DNA of 64,000 nt from Paracoxiella cheracis (GTDB taxonomy: Bacteria; Pseudomonadota; Gammaproteobacteria; Coxiellales; Coxiellaceae). Position 1 is the stretch's first letter. Each line of letters begins with the position of its first letter. The stretch spans positions 496,001 to 560,000 of the forward strand of contig NZ_CP186485.1 of assembly GCF_049348705.1 (NCBI RefSeq). The letters run 5' to 3'. Shown one piece after another: positions 52,412 to 62,094 of this stretch. The notes beneath the pieces are model-generated. The model made no database searches, had not been told where the DNA came from, and saw only the letters and a list, made by a program, of their open reading frames with translations. Made by a program: the position numbers and the translations under genes.

Positions 52412-53757
52412 GAGTTATTTTGCAACACCAAAAATAATTGTCCAGTGCCGCGAGAAACTTTCAAAAGCATTTGATCCGGTTTACTTTCGGCAACATTGAT
52501 TAGTTCATTCACTGTTGGGACTGGTGTTCCATTCGCACTTAAAATAACGTCTCCTGGAATTAAACCAGCCATCGCACCGTTACTCGTATCAGAGACGCTG
52601 ATCACTAAAACCCCTTTGATAATCGTGCCATCTGCTTCGAGGTCACTGAATTTTTGCAAGCGCATGCCGCCAAGAAATGGCAGTTCACGTTGCATTTGAA
52701 TGGTTTTAGGATTGCCAACAGTCGCAGTTAACATCTTTTCTTGATGATCACGCAAGACAGTGATTTTGATAGCCGTTCCTGGCGCAATGATGCCGAGCAT
52801 GTTGCGTAATTGTTCTGAATTACGGATGGAACTCTCGTTGACGGATTCAATCACATCTTCAGCTTGTAAGCCGGCCTTTTCTGCAGGACTATTGGGAATA
52901 ATTTGCGTTACCATTGCACCGCGATCGTGTTTGAGATGCAGTGCATCCGCTAGTTCGGGTGTAATGTTTTGCGTTAAAACGCCTAACATCCCTCGTTTCA
53001 CTTTGCCATATTTAATTAATTGATTAGCAACGCTTACAGCCATATCGCTGGGAATCGCAAAGCCAATGCCGATACTGCCAGCATTTGGCGTTACAATGGC
53101 GGTGTTAATACCAATAAGTTTTCCTTCCATGTCAATTAAAGCGCCACCTGAATTACCTGGGTTAATCGGTGCATCAGTTTGAATAAAATTTTGGAAACCT
53201 TCAATCGGCGGGCTCGATCGATTTAATGCACTGATCACACCTGATGTCACGGTTTGTGTTAATCCAAACGGACTGCCGACGGCCACCACAAAATCACCGA
53301 CCTTTAATTGACTCGAATTGCCAACAGGCATTTGTTGTAGGTGCGTTGCTTTAATTTGGATGACGGCAATATCATAACCCTCATCTTCACCAATTAATTT
53401 TGCACGATAACGGCGGCCATCTTTTAAAGTGACGACCATGATTCTTTGATCTTTTACGACGTGCGCATTCGTGATGATGTAACCTTTTTTTGCGTTGAAG
53501 ATTATACCGGAGCCAACGCCAATCATTTTGGAGGGTTGTCTCGGCTTGCCTTGTTTGTTTTGATCTAATAAATATTGTTGTTGCGGCAATTCTTTTTCAA
53601 CCAGAATGTTAACCACGGAAGGTGTTACTTTGCTGAGCATTGGTGCCAAACTGGGTACGGCTTTGCCATCGACAGAAGTAGGTAGGTGTGCATAACCTAC
53701 AACCGGAATGATCATGATGGCGAGAATAGCGAGGGTGAGGTGAAATAACTTTTTCAT
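52408..53757 (-). CDS. degQ: Periplasmic serine endoprotease of the DegP/DegQ family
   Basis: HtrA-type protease of 449 residues with a signal peptide (LFHLTLAILAIMIIPVVGYA). The triad is a His near residue 98 (GYIITNAHVV), an Asp near 128 (GYDIAVIQI) and the Ser near 202 (NPGNSGGALID). Two PDZ domains follow (RGMLGVLTQNITPELADAL and AMAGLIPGDVILSANG). Length and short Q-linker are nearer DegQ than DegP. It leads an operon with the RND adaptor and pump, which would fit an envelope-stress response. Confidence 0.93.
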   Translation of the reverse strand: MKKLFHLTLAILAIMIIPVVGYAHLPTSVDGKAVPSLAPMLSKVTPSVVNILVEKELPQQQYLLDQNKQGKPRQPSKMIGVGSGIIFNAKKGYIITNAHVVKDQRIMVVTLKDGRRYRAKLIGEDEGYDIAVIQIKATHLQQMPVGNSSQLKVGDFVVAVGSPFGLTQTVTSGVISALNRSSPPIEGFQNFIQTDAPINPGNSGGALIDMEGKLIGINTAIVTPNAGSIGIGFAIPSDMAVSVANQLIKYGKVKRGMLGVLTQNITPELADALHLKHDRGAMVTQIIPNSPAEKAGLQAEDVIESVNESSIRNSEQLRNMLGIIAPGTAIKITVLRDHQEKMLTATVGNPKTIQMQRELPFLGGMRLQKFSDLEADGTIIKGVLVISVSDTSNGAMAGLIPGDVILSANGTPVPTVNELINVAESKPDQMLLKVSRGTGQLFLVLQNNS

Positions 53758-53809
53758 GCGCTAAAGACCCTTTGGTGGTTGCTTTAAAAATGAATAGTGT
53801 ACCGGTTTA

Positions 53810-54556
53810 CTAGGATTCTATCCATATCAGCGTTGCCATCCGGCCTGTCAAACCTTGCGCACGACGGTAGGAGAAGAAGCGCTGGCTATCGCGATAAGTG
53901 CAGAAATTTCCGCCTGTTACGTGCTTGATCCCATGGCGAGCGAGGTTGATGCGTGCTAATTCGTATAAATTCCCATACCAAGATTGGTTTCGCTGATGAA
54001 AAGCGGACTCATTGTTTTTATCACGACTGATATAGGAAGCTCTAATTTCTTCATTAATTTCAAAGGAATCAGGACCAATGGCGGGCCCAAGCCACGCTAA
54101 AACATTCTCAGGTGGGGTGTTCAGAGATTCAATCGCGGCATCGATCACGCCCGCGAGTAGACCTTGCCAGCCGGCATGAACTGCGGCGACCTCTTTTCCA
54201 TTCACATCACATAATAGAAGCGGAAGACAGTCTGCGGTTAATACTGTACAAACACGATTGGGTTTGCGGGTCAACGCAGCATCGGCTTCGGGTTCGGCTC
54301 CTGAATAACTGTCAAGCGTCACGACCGTTGTGCCGTGGACTTGTTTTAGCCAAATCGGCTCATGGGGTAATGTTAATTCTCTGACTAATTGTTGGCGGTT
54401 TTGTGATACTGCTTCAGGGTCGTCTTCCACGTGTGTAGCTAAGTTGAAGCTATCAAAAGGTGCTTTACTGTGACCATTTACACGGGTGGACGTATAGGCT
54501 TTGATAGTTGGGGGTGCTGGCCAGTCGGGGTTAATATAATTCGGCTTTTGGTTCAT
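53810..54556 (-). CDS. pgeF: Multicopper-oxidase-fold peptidoglycan editing factor (YfiH/PgeF)
   Basis: Protein of 248 residues of the YfiH/LACC1 family. Ligands are seen in WLKQVHGT, VLTADCLPLLLC and VAAVHAGWQGLL. In E. coli PgeF removes wrongly incorporated Ser-containing muropeptide precursors; older names are polyphenol oxidase or laccase-domain protein. It overlaps the end of rluD by 26 bases; this pair is conserved in gammaproteobacteria. Confidence 0.93.
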   Translation of the reverse strand: MNQKPNYINPDWPAPPTIKAYTSTRVNGHSKAPFDSFNLATHVEDDPEAVSQNRQQLVRELTLPHEPIWLKQVHGTTVVTLDSYSGAEPEADAALTRKPNRVCTVLTADCLPLLLCDVNGKEVAAVHAGWQGLLAGVIDAAIESLNTPPENVLAWLGPAIGPDSFEINEEIRASYISRDKNNESAFHQRNQSWYGNLYELARINLARHGIKHVTGGNFCTYRDSQRFFSYRRAQGLTGRMATLIWIES

Positions 54557-55505
54557 GAGGTTCTTCTCGCAGTAGTGTTAATAAATGAGCCATATCTTTA
54601 GGCAGCGGTGCTTCCCAAGTCATTTCTTTCCCCGTGTTTGGGTGGGTTAGGGTAAGCTTTGCAGCGTGTAGTGCTTGGCGCTTAAAATTTTGTAATGCTT
54701 CTTTTAAGGGTTCGGATAGTTTGGCCGGAATTCCTTTTCTGCCATAAAGGGGATCACCGACTAACGGATAGTGGATGTGAGCCATATGAACCCGAATTTG
54801 GTGGGTACGGCCTGTCTCCAGCATAACTCGGATATAGGTGTGTGCACGAAATCGCTCTTTGACGCGATAATGTGTGATCGACTTTCGACCCTCGGTGACA
54901 ACGGCCATTTTCGTGCGATGCGTGGGATGGCGTCCGATGTCGGTCTCAATGGTGCCGCCCGCGACCATCACGCCGTTCACAATTGCTTCGTATTCGCGCT
55001 TGATAGCTCTTTCACTCATCTGCTTGATTAATACATGGTGGGATTCCAGGCTGCGAGCGATGACGAGTAGGCCGGTGGTGTCTTTATCCAGCCGGTGGAT
55101 AATCCCACTGCGAGGCACGGTGGCGAGTTCTGGTGCATGATGCAATAGCGCATTTGCTAAAGTGTTGTTTCTGACGCCAGCGCCAGGGTGAACGACCATT
55201 CCGGCAAGTTTGTTAATGATGATGAGTGCTTCATCTTCATAAATGATATTTAACGATAGCGGCTGGGCTTCCCATCGTTCATCGGCTTTTAAGTGAGCGA
55301 TGATTTTAATTTTTTGATCTGTAAAAACTTTTTCACGCGGTAGCGTTTGAATTTGGTCATCAACTTCAACAGCGCCTGCCCGAATCCAAGTTTGTAATTG
55401 AGCGCGTGAGTATTGTGGAAACAATTTAGCCAATGCTTGATCGAGTCGGCGCCCTTCGAGTTCTAGGGATATTACACCCTCTAATTGTATTTTGTTGTTC
55501 TTCAT
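54531..55505 (-). CDS. rluD: 23S rRNA pseudouridine synthase RluD
   Basis: Makes the three pseudouridines of helix 69 (1911, 1915, 1917 in E. coli). The 324-residue protein has an N-terminal S4 domain (RRLDQALAKLFPQYSRAQL), then the catalytic Asp in IIHRLDKDTTGLLVIARS and a C-terminal TGRTHQIRVHMAH. Divergent from bamD, as in many gammaproteobacteria. Confidence 0.95.
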   Translation of the reverse strand: MKNNKIQLEGVISLELEGRRLDQALAKLFPQYSRAQLQTWIRAGAVEVDDQIQTLPREKVFTDQKIKIIAHLKADERWEAQPLSLNIIYEDEALIIINKLAGMVVHPGAGVRNNTLANALLHHAPELATVPRSGIIHRLDKDTTGLLVIARSLESHHVLIKQMSERAIKREYEAIVNGVMVAGGTIETDIGRHPTHRTKMAVVTEGRKSITHYRVKERFRAHTYIRVMLETGRTHQIRVHMAHIHYPLVGDPLYGRKGIPAKLSEPLKEALQNFKRQALHAAKLTLTHPNTGKEMTWEAPLPKDMAHLLTLLREEPHEPKAELY

Positions 55506-55541
55506 TCAAAGTATTATATTCAGTTCTGAGTTCAGTTGCTC

Positions 55542-55547
55542 TATAAT
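55542..55547 (+). promoter_or_regulatory. Likely -10 box upstream of bamD
   Basis: A consensus TATAAT lies 29 bases before the bamD start, within the 70-base gap to rluD. The matching -35 (TTCAGT at 55519) is poor. A second TATAAT, on the opposite strand (55518-55513), could serve rluD. Confidence 0.4.
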
Positions 55548-55575
55548 GGCATCTATTTTTATAGGTGAGGGACTC

Positions 55576-56343
55576 ATGAAAAAAATCGCACTAATTTTTA
55601 TTTTGATTGCACTGATTGCGGGTTGTTCCAAAAAGAATCAAGATCCCTACAAGTCATTCCGACACCAAACTTCAACGGCTATTTTCAACGGCGGTGAAAG
55701 AGCGTTGGCGAATGGGGATTATAGTCAAGCTGTTAAACAGTTTGAAGCCTTGGATGCTATTTATCCATTTGGTCCTTATGCGGAGCAAGGGCAGTTAGAT
55801 ATCATTTATGCTTATTATAAAAACAATGATGATCCTTCTGCGCTAGCGGCGGCGGATCGTTATATTCGATTATATCCGCGTGGCGGTAATGTAGATTATG
55901 CCTATTATATGCGTGGCATCGTTGGGTTTACGTTGGGGTTATCGTGGTTGCAAAAAATGGTAGGCACCGATCCTGCGCCGCGTGATGTGAGTACGTTGCA
56001 ACAATCGTTTTCTTCATTTGCAACGGTTGTGCGATTATTTCCGCACAGTCAATATGCACCTGATTCAGTATTGCGTATGGCTTACATTCGCAATTTATTC
56101 GCGCGTCGGGAAATTGAAATTGCTAGTTTTTATATGCAGAAAAAAGCCTATGTGGCCGCAGCTAACCGTGCGAGTTATATTGTTCAGCATTTCGAGGGCT
56201 CACCAGAAGTGGTTAAGGCGCTTGCTATTATGGTCAAAGCCTATCGGTCGATGGGATTGAATAAGATGGCTGATTCCACTTACGCCATTTTACGAGCGAG
56301 TTATCCCAATTCACCGGAAGTAGCTAGATTAAGACGGGCATGA
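55576..56343 (+). CDS. bamD: Outer membrane protein assembly lipoprotein BamD
   Basis: Essential lipoprotein of the BAM complex, 255 residues. The lipobox is LIAGC (Cys17), followed by tetratricopeptide repeats (AIFNGGERALANGDYSQAVKQ as TPR 1, then ALDAIYPFGPYAEQ, RLYPRGGNVDYAYYMRG). The ATG at 55576 follows GGTGAGG; the frame is open further up, but that would destroy the signal peptide. Confidence 0.96.
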   Translation: MKKIALIFILIALIAGCSKKNQDPYKSFRHQTSTAIFNGGERALANGDYSQAVKQFEALDAIYPFGPYAEQGQLDIIYAYYKNNDDPSALAAADRYIRLYPRGGNVDYAYYMRGIVGFTLGLSWLQKMVGTDPAPRDVSTLQQSFSSFATVVRLFPHSQYAPDSVLRMAYIRNLFARREIEIASFYMQKKAYVAAANRASYIVQHFEGSPEVVKALAIMVKAYRSMGLNKMADSTYAILRASYPNSPEVARLRRA

Positions 56344-56353
56344 ATTAATTAAA

Positions 56354-56986
56354 TTGCTTGATGGATGGAAAGGGGTGTTCGTTCGTAAATCTGAAAGCAC
56401 GAAGCACAGCGACCAAACGGTGGGTGGGCTCGGTGGTCACATTCTTCGGCGTGTTATTCATATCGCGATTGTTGCTGTTCCTCTTCTTTATTACGCTTAC
56501 GCTGAACCTGTTGCGCGCTTTTTTCATTTAACACCAAAATTATCGCTGCTGGTTATTTTTGGTGTGAACATCATTGTTGAGGCCATTCGTCTCATGTTCG
56601 GTTGGACCTTTGTGGGCCATCGTCGACATGAAGAAAAAGTGATTTCATCATTTGCATGGGGGATTTTTAGTATTTGTTTGGTGTTGATCTTAGCACCTGA
56701 TCGCAGTTTCGCCATTCCCATTATTTGGTCATGCGCCATCGGTGACCCCATTTTAGGTGAGTTGCGCAAAACAAAACTGAGTCGAACGTGGGTTGCATTT
56801 ATTGGGGTGATTGTGATCGCAGGTATTTGGTGGATTTGCACTGCGTGGTTGGGAACCCCGTGGCGACTAGGACTCTTGATGGGTCCGTTGATAGTGGGTT
56901 TGGAATGGCCCAATATCAAATGGATCGATGACAATGCACTGATGCAGCTAATTCCATTACTTATTATACTATTGTTATACGGGTAA
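56354..56986 (+). CDS. DGK1/SEC59/VTE5-like integral membrane protein
   Basis: About 203-210 residues, six or seven hydrophobic segments. HRRHEEKVISSFAWGIFS and, after two helices, CAIGDPILGELRKT resemble the dolichol kinase / diacylglycerol kinase (CTP) family, whose core motif is GDxxAxxxG. The final metal-binding pattern is only partly kept, so activity is uncertain. The start may be TTG at 56354 or GTG at 56375 near GGATGGAAAGG. It lies between bamD and fadE and ends 48 bases before fadE. Confidence 0.65.
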   Translation: MLDGWKGVFVRKSESTKHSDQTVGGLGGHILRRVIHIAIVAVPLLYYAYAEPVARFFHLTPKLSLLVIFGVNIIVEAIRLMFGWTFVGHRRHEEKVISSFAWGIFSICLVLILAPDRSFAIPIIWSCAIGDPILGELRKTKLSRTWVAFIGVIVIAGIWWICTAWLGTPWRLGLLMGPLIVGLEWPNIKWIDDNALMQLIPLLIILLLYG

Positions 56987-57034
56987 GAATCGCTATACTG
57001 ATTTATGAAGGATGGACCCTGGAGGACTTAGATT

Positions 57035-59482
57035 GTGGTGGTATTTGGCTGGATCGTACTTTTCCTAGCAGTTGCTATTATTCTCGCCTTTAATCGTGCT
57101 TCTATTATTGTTAGCTCAATTGCGTTTGCCATTTTATTGGTGCTCGTTTCAGTGTTCAGTCATGCCAGTGCTGCTACTCTTATAATTTTATGGATAATCT
57201 GGGCGATTCTCGCCAGTATTTTTAATATAAGACCTGTACGTCGCCATTTATTCTCTGCCCGGTTAATAAAAATATATCGCACACTCATGCCACCGATGTC
57301 CATTAGGGAGCGGGAAGCCTTAGCCGCTGGCACGGTGGGTTGGGAAGGTGAAATGTTTAGCGGCATGCCGGACTGGAACAAATTACGGAAAATTCCAAAA
57401 GCAAAATTAACCGAAGCAGAGCAAGCTTTTTTAGACGGTCCCGTTGAAGAATTATGCGCCATGATTAACAATTGGAATATTAATCAGCGTACCTTTGAAG
57501 TGCCAAAAGAAATTTGGGTGCATCTTCGAAAGCACGGTTTTTTTGGATTAATCATACCAAAAGAATATGGTGGGAAAGCATTTTCAGCTTTAGGGCACGC
57601 ACAAGTCATTGCGAAAGTAGCGAGTGTGAGTGTTGCGGTTGCCACTGTTGTCAGCGTGCCAAATTCATTGGGCCCCGCCGAATTATTATTGCACTACGGA
57701 ACAGAAGAACAAAAAAATTATTATTTGCCGCGTTTGGCAAGTGGCGAGGATATTCCCTGTTTTGCGCTCACGAGTCCGGTCGCTGGTTCTGATGCAAGTT
57801 CTATTGTTGATTATGGTGTGGTGTGTCGAGAAACGATCGATGGTAAAGATACATTAGGCATCCGTCTTAATTGGAATAAACGCTATATTACCTTATCGCC
57901 CGTGGCCACAATAATTGGTTTGGCTTTTAAAATGTATGATCCTGAGCATTTGCTCGGTGATAAAGAGAATATCGGTATTACGTGCGCATTAATTCCAGCA
58001 TCAACATCGGGGGTTGTTACGGGTCGTCGTCATTTCCCATTATGCTGTGCCTTTCCAAATGGTCCTACGCAAGGCAAAGATGTGTTTGTGCCATTTGACT
58101 CGATTATTGGTGGCCCGAAGATGGCGGGACACGGTTGGCGGATGTTGATGGAATCGTTGGCAGCAGGGCGCAGTATTTCATTGCCTTCGATGGCGGTGGG
58201 AGGCTCAAAGCGAATGATTTTTGCAGCGGGTGCTTATGCGCGCATTCGTGAGCAATTTAATATTTATATTGGCGCATTTGGTGGTGTGCAAGAGGCTCTA
58301 GGTCGAATCGGTGCTCATACATTTTTAATGGACGCAACGCGTTTATTTACTATTGCTGCGCTAGACCGCGGCGAACAACCGGCGGTAGCCTCAGCAATCA
58401 GTAAATGTCATGTCACTAATATGAGTCGTTCTGTAGTAAATGATGCGATGGATATCCATGGTGGCAAGGGTATTTGCATGGGGCCCAATAATTATTTGGC
58501 GCAAACATATATTGAAAGTCCAATTAGTATTACAGTGGAGGGCGCTAATATATTAACGCGATCGATGATTATATTTGGGCAAGGAGCCATTCGTTGTCAT
58601 CCTTATGTTTTGAAAGAAATGCAGGCGGTGCAAGATGAAGATCAAAGAGCGGGTTTAATTAAGTTTGATCGTGCGCTGTTTTCGCATGTCGGCTTTATTA
58701 TCAGCAATCAAGTGCGTGCGTTTTTTCTAGCGTTAACCTGCGGCCGTTTGGCTTGCGCACCAAAGGGTGAGTTGAAACGTTATTACCAAGAATTATCGCG
58801 TTATTGTGCTGCTTTTGCTTTGGTTGCTGATGTGGCGATGTTGACGATGGGTGGGACATTAAAACGCAAAGAAAAACTTTCTGCACGATTGGGTGATTTG
58901 TTAAGCTTGCTCTATATGGGTTCTGCATCGATAAAATATTACGAATTACTGGAAGAGAAAGAAGGATTGCCGTTTGTTCGATGGGTGTGCGAGGAAATTT
59001 TGTATCGTCTACAAACTCAGTTAAATGGATTTTTAACCAATATGCCCAATCGTTGGTTGTCATGGATTTTACGCTTGATTGTGTTTCCATTAGGTCGTCG
59101 CGCAAAGCCTCCTAGCGATGATTTAAGTAGTGAGGTTGCAAAATATTTATTATATCCGAGTCGGATTCGAGCGCGATTATCGAATCATGCCTACGTGAGT
59201 GATACAGCGAACAACCCCATCGGATCTATTGCATCTGTGTTAGAGAAAGTCATCGCGGTAGAACCCTTAGAGAAAAAATTGCATCAAGCCATTAAGCAAC
59301 ATGTGATTAAGGGTAAAAATTATGAGGAAAAAGTAGCTAATGGTGTCACAGCGAACGTAATTACCGCAAGTGAAGGGAAACAATTGCTCGATGCGTTTAA
59401 TGCGCGAATGAGTATTATTAACGTTGATGATTTTGCCCCAGAAGAGTTAGTATCGAGATTTTCCGAAAAAACTGAAGGTTAA
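57035..59482 (+). CDS. fadE: Acyl-CoA dehydrogenase FadE
   Basis: First enzyme of beta-oxidation, oxidising acyl-CoA to enoyl-CoA with FAD. Its 815 residues match E. coli FadE (814), much longer than soluble acyl-CoA dehydrogenases. Two or three N-terminal helices (residues about 2-60) precede the catalytic core with FGLIIPKEYGGKAFSALGHA, CFALTSPVAGSDASS and DIHGGKGICMGPNNY. The C-terminal domain (DUF1974) is about 300 residues. A GTG start at 57035 follows GGAGG. It is followed by fadD after three bases, so the two form an operon. Confidence 0.95.
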   Translation: MVVFGWIVLFLAVAIILAFNRASIIVSSIAFAILLVLVSVFSHASAATLIILWIIWAILASIFNIRPVRRHLFSARLIKIYRTLMPPMSIREREALAAGTVGWEGEMFSGMPDWNKLRKIPKAKLTEAEQAFLDGPVEELCAMINNWNINQRTFEVPKEIWVHLRKHGFFGLIIPKEYGGKAFSALGHAQVIAKVASVSVAVATVVSVPNSLGPAELLLHYGTEEQKNYYLPRLASGEDIPCFALTSPVAGSDASSIVDYGVVCRETIDGKDTLGIRLNWNKRYITLSPVATIIGLAFKMYDPEHLLGDKENIGITCALIPASTSGVVTGRRHFPLCCAFPNGPTQGKDVFVPFDSIIGGPKMAGHGWRMLMESLAAGRSISLPSMAVGGSKRMIFAAGAYARIREQFNIYIGAFGGVQEALGRIGAHTFLMDATRLFTIAALDRGEQPAVASAISKCHVTNMSRSVVNDAMDIHGGKGICMGPNNYLAQTYIESPISITVEGANILTRSMIIFGQGAIRCHPYVLKEMQAVQDEDQRAGLIKFDRALFSHVGFIISNQVRAFFLALTCGRLACAPKGELKRYYQELSRYCAAFALVADVAMLTMGGTLKRKEKLSARLGDLLSLLYMGSASIKYYELLEEKEGLPFVRWVCEEILYRLQTQLNGFLTNMPNRWLSWILRLIVFPLGRRAKPPSDDLSSEVAKYLLYPSRIRARLSNHAYVSDTANNPIGSIASVLEKVIAVEPLEKKLHQAIKQHVIKGKNYEEKVANGVTANVITASEGKQLLDAFNARMSIINVDDFAPEELVSRFSEKTEG

Positions 59483-59485
59483 TTC

Positions 59486-61171
59486 ATGGAAAAAGTTTGG
59501 TTAAAAAGTTATCCCCCGGGCGTGCCTGAAACGCTGAACGTGGATACCTACAATTCGCTTGTAGAAGCATTTTTAGAGCATTGTGAGCAATTTTCTAAAC
59601 GACATGCTTTTAATAATTTTAATGTAAAAATGTCGTATCATAAACTTGAAGTAATGACGCGTCATTTTGCTGCATTTTTACAAAAAGAATTAAAGATGAA
59701 AAAATCTGAGCGTTTTGCCATTATGATGCCAAACCTCTTTCAATTTCCTATTGCATTGTTTGGTGCGTTGCGTGCGGGTTTGATTATCGTCAATGTAAAT
59801 CCTTTATATACTGCACGAGAATTGGCATACCAGCTTAAAGATTCCGGTGCGACGGGAATTATTGTCTTAGAAAATTTTGCCTATGAGCTTGCAAAAGCCT
59901 TGCCTCACACAGATATCAAGCACGTCATTATCGCGAAAATGGGTGACTGCTTAGGGTTAATCAAGGGAGCGTTCGCAAATTTCGTTGTGAAGCGTGTGAA
60001 AAAAATGGTACCAGGTTGGCATATTCCCCATGCCATTATGTTTAAAGACGTGATGAAACAAGGACATCATTTGCAATTGGGTGAAATCAATATTCAAGCT
60101 GAGGACCCTGCTTTTTTACAATATACGGGTGGCACAACGGGTTTAGCTAAGGGCGCTGTTCTGAGACACCGAAATTTGCTTGCGAATGTCGCTCAGTGTT
60201 TGGCCTGGGTTAAATCGGGATTAACTCTTGGCAATGAAGTTATATTGGCACCCTTGCCACTTTACCATATTTTTTCGTTAACGGTTTGTTGCTTTTGTTT
60301 TATGGCATTGGGTTCGGAATGCTTATTAATTACAAATCCACGCGATTTAAAAGGGTTTATCAAAATAATTTGTAAAAAGCCACCTACTATATTTGTGGGG
60401 TTAAATACACTATTCAACGGATTGCTACATCATCCGAATTTTTCCAAGGCCGATTTTTCACGCTTAAAATTAGTTATCGGCGGTGGCATGGCAATACAAA
60501 AATCAGTGGCCGAGGCCTGGCAGAAAGCAACGGGCAAGGTTGTGATTGAAGGCTATGGTTTAACAGAGGCAAGTCCGGTTGTTTCAATAAATCCCTTAGA
60601 TATGAAGCATTATAACGGTAGTATTGGTTTACCTGTGCCCGAAACCGATGTGACAATTCGTGACGATGAAGGGAATGATTTACCGATAGGAAAAGCGGGT
60701 GAATTATGCGTGAAGGGTCCGCAAGTCATGAAAGGTTATTGGCATCGTGATGATGAAACAGCATTAGTGCTCGATAAAAATGGTTGGTTGCGAACGGGTG
60801 ATATCGCTAAGATGGATGATCGCGGTTTTCTTTTTATTCTTGATCGCAAGAAAGATATGATTTTAGTTTCTGGTTTTAATGTTTATCCTAATGAGGTTGA
60901 AGAAGTGATTGTATCGCATCCCGGGGTACAAGAAGCCGCTGTTGTGGGTGTGCCGAGCGAAAAATCCGGTGAAGCCGTAAAGGCTTTCGTAGTGAAAAAA
61001 AATAAAAACAATGCCCTCACTGAAAAAGAAATCATGGATTTTTGTCGGGAACGATTGACCGGTTACAAAGTGCCAAAACAGATCGAGTTCTGCCAGCATT
61101 TACCAAAATCAAATGTGGGTAAAGTCATGCGGCGCACGCTTCGTGATGGTGAAAGCCATGTCTTTGAATGA
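59486..61171 (+). CDS. fadD: Long-chain fatty acyl-CoA ligase FadD
   Basis: Activates imported fatty acids with ATP and CoA. The 561-residue protein has the AMP-binding P-loop YTGGTTGLAKGAVLRHRN (about residues 213-230), the fatty-acyl motif NGWLRTGDIAKMDDRGFLFI and the A8/A10 signature LVSGFNVYPNEVE, with the catalytic Lys in PKSNVGKVMRRTL. The co-transcribed fadE would take the next step. A regulator such as FadR is not in the window. Confidence 0.96.
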   Translation: MEKVWLKSYPPGVPETLNVDTYNSLVEAFLEHCEQFSKRHAFNNFNVKMSYHKLEVMTRHFAAFLQKELKMKKSERFAIMMPNLFQFPIALFGALRAGLIIVNVNPLYTARELAYQLKDSGATGIIVLENFAYELAKALPHTDIKHVIIAKMGDCLGLIKGAFANFVVKRVKKMVPGWHIPHAIMFKDVMKQGHHLQLGEINIQAEDPAFLQYTGGTTGLAKGAVLRHRNLLANVAQCLAWVKSGLTLGNEVILAPLPLYHIFSLTVCCFCFMALGSECLLITNPRDLKGFIKIICKKPPTIFVGLNTLFNGLLHHPNFSKADFSRLKLVIGGGMAIQKSVAEAWQKATGKVVIEGYGLTEASPVVSINPLDMKHYNGSIGLPVPETDVTIRDDEGNDLPIGKAGELCVKGPQVMKGYWHRDDETALVLDKNGWLRTGDIAKMDDRGFLFILDRKKDMILVSGFNVYPNEVEEVIVSHPGVQEAAVVGVPSEKSGEAVKAFVVKKNKNNALTEKEIMDFCRERLTGYKVPKQIEFCQHLPKSNVGKVMRRTLRDGESHVFE

Positions 61172-61653
61172 ATAGCTCCTCTTGTAATTATTTTGAAAAG
61201 TATAAAACGCTTTATTGGTTTCAATTGCCTGGTGTGCGAGATTGGGCATCTTTGTTTTTCGGGAGTCGCCATCCTTGGCTGCTAAGTACCTCCATTGTAC
61301 TTGCGCCCGTAAAACAGTAACCCCAACTTCTCTGCCGCAATTGAAATGCTATTCGATCGATGCGCGCCATGGAGAGCGAAGCGAAGGCGCGTATTCCGCG
61401 GTAGGCTCGGATTTTTTGCCGAGCGTAAGCGACTGCAAAAAATCTTTACGAGCCGTCAAGTCATTTGAGAGCCCGTGCGTAGTCGAGCCGTGAGGTCGCG
61501 GAGCGCGGGCGACGAGGACGTCCGCGGCTATTTAAGTTGTCGCGTATTGCGAGTCGATTATTGACAGGGATGGCAATAATCTATCACGAGCATCGCGACA
61601 CGCTTGTCGCTCAAAGCAGTAACTTCCCGCACAACTGACGCTCCGAAGTACCG
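61172..61653. other. Gene-free stretch of foldback repeats and GC-rich hairpins
   Basis: Contains a full family-B foldback element (61218-61347), then a CGCGCC/GGCGCG stem near 61373-61392, a hairpin GGCTCGGATTTTTTGC / GCAAAAAATCTTTACGAGCC (61404-61454), and further GC-rich inverted pieces to about 61520. Near 61615-61645 the phrase CCCGCACAACTGACGCTCC resembles CCCGCAAATGACGCTCC at 47874-47890. No gene seen. Confidence 0.8.
61218..61347 (+). repeat. Foldback repeat family B, full copy
   Basis: Same layout as 47916-48044: GTTTCAATTGCC at one end, GCAATTGAAAT at the other, with the shared core GCCATCCTTGGCTGCTAAGT and CAGTAACCCCAA. The two copies agree at most positions. Confidence 0.85.
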
Positions 61654-62094
61654 TTAGTTTGCGTTATAGATATATTCTTTACCGGGAAGTTTTACTCCAT
61701 ACTTATTATTTTCTGCGTTAGTACGGACAGACCCAGACAAGTGTTTGCGAATGTGAGAGCAACTTCCAGAACCCGTATAATATAAGCGTTTCGAGTTTCC
61801 TAAGTTAAATTCAGGGTTAGTGCTGGATTTGCATTCGTTGATATAAATAGCACCAGTGCACCCACTCATGTCGTCACATTCAGTTTTTGCAACTAAGCTA
61901 CAAGAGTCATATCTGACTGACTTGTAGACCGTCCCTGTGTAGTGAGTTTTAATATAGTTATTCAGCGAGTTTTTAATTGCATTTGCAGTATCAGTTGCTG
62001 CCTGGCTGTTGCTATAGTCACAGGCAAAGCTTGTTGTAGTGAATAGAAGAATGCAGGCAGAGAGGGGGAAAAAGAGTAAACTACGTAAATACAT
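61654..62094 (-). CDS. Small Cys-rich secreted protein, function unknown
   Basis: A 146-residue protein with a signal peptide (LLFFPLSACILLFTTTSFA, cleavage near SFA-CDY). The mature region has several cysteines (in CDYSNS, DSCSLVAKTEC, MSGCTGAIYINEC and SGSCSHIRKH), consistent with disulphides in the periplasm or outside the cell. I know no family for it. It stands alone between a repeat cluster and acetoacetyl-CoA synthetase; AGGAG precedes the start. Confidence 0.7.
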   Translation of the reverse strand: MYLRSLLFFPLSACILLFTTTSFACDYSNSQAATDTANAIKNSLNNYIKTHYTGTVYKSVRYDSCSLVAKTECDDMSGCTGAIYINECKSSTNPEFNLGNSKRLYYTGSGSCSHIRKHLSGSVRTNAENNKYGVKLPGKEYIYNAN

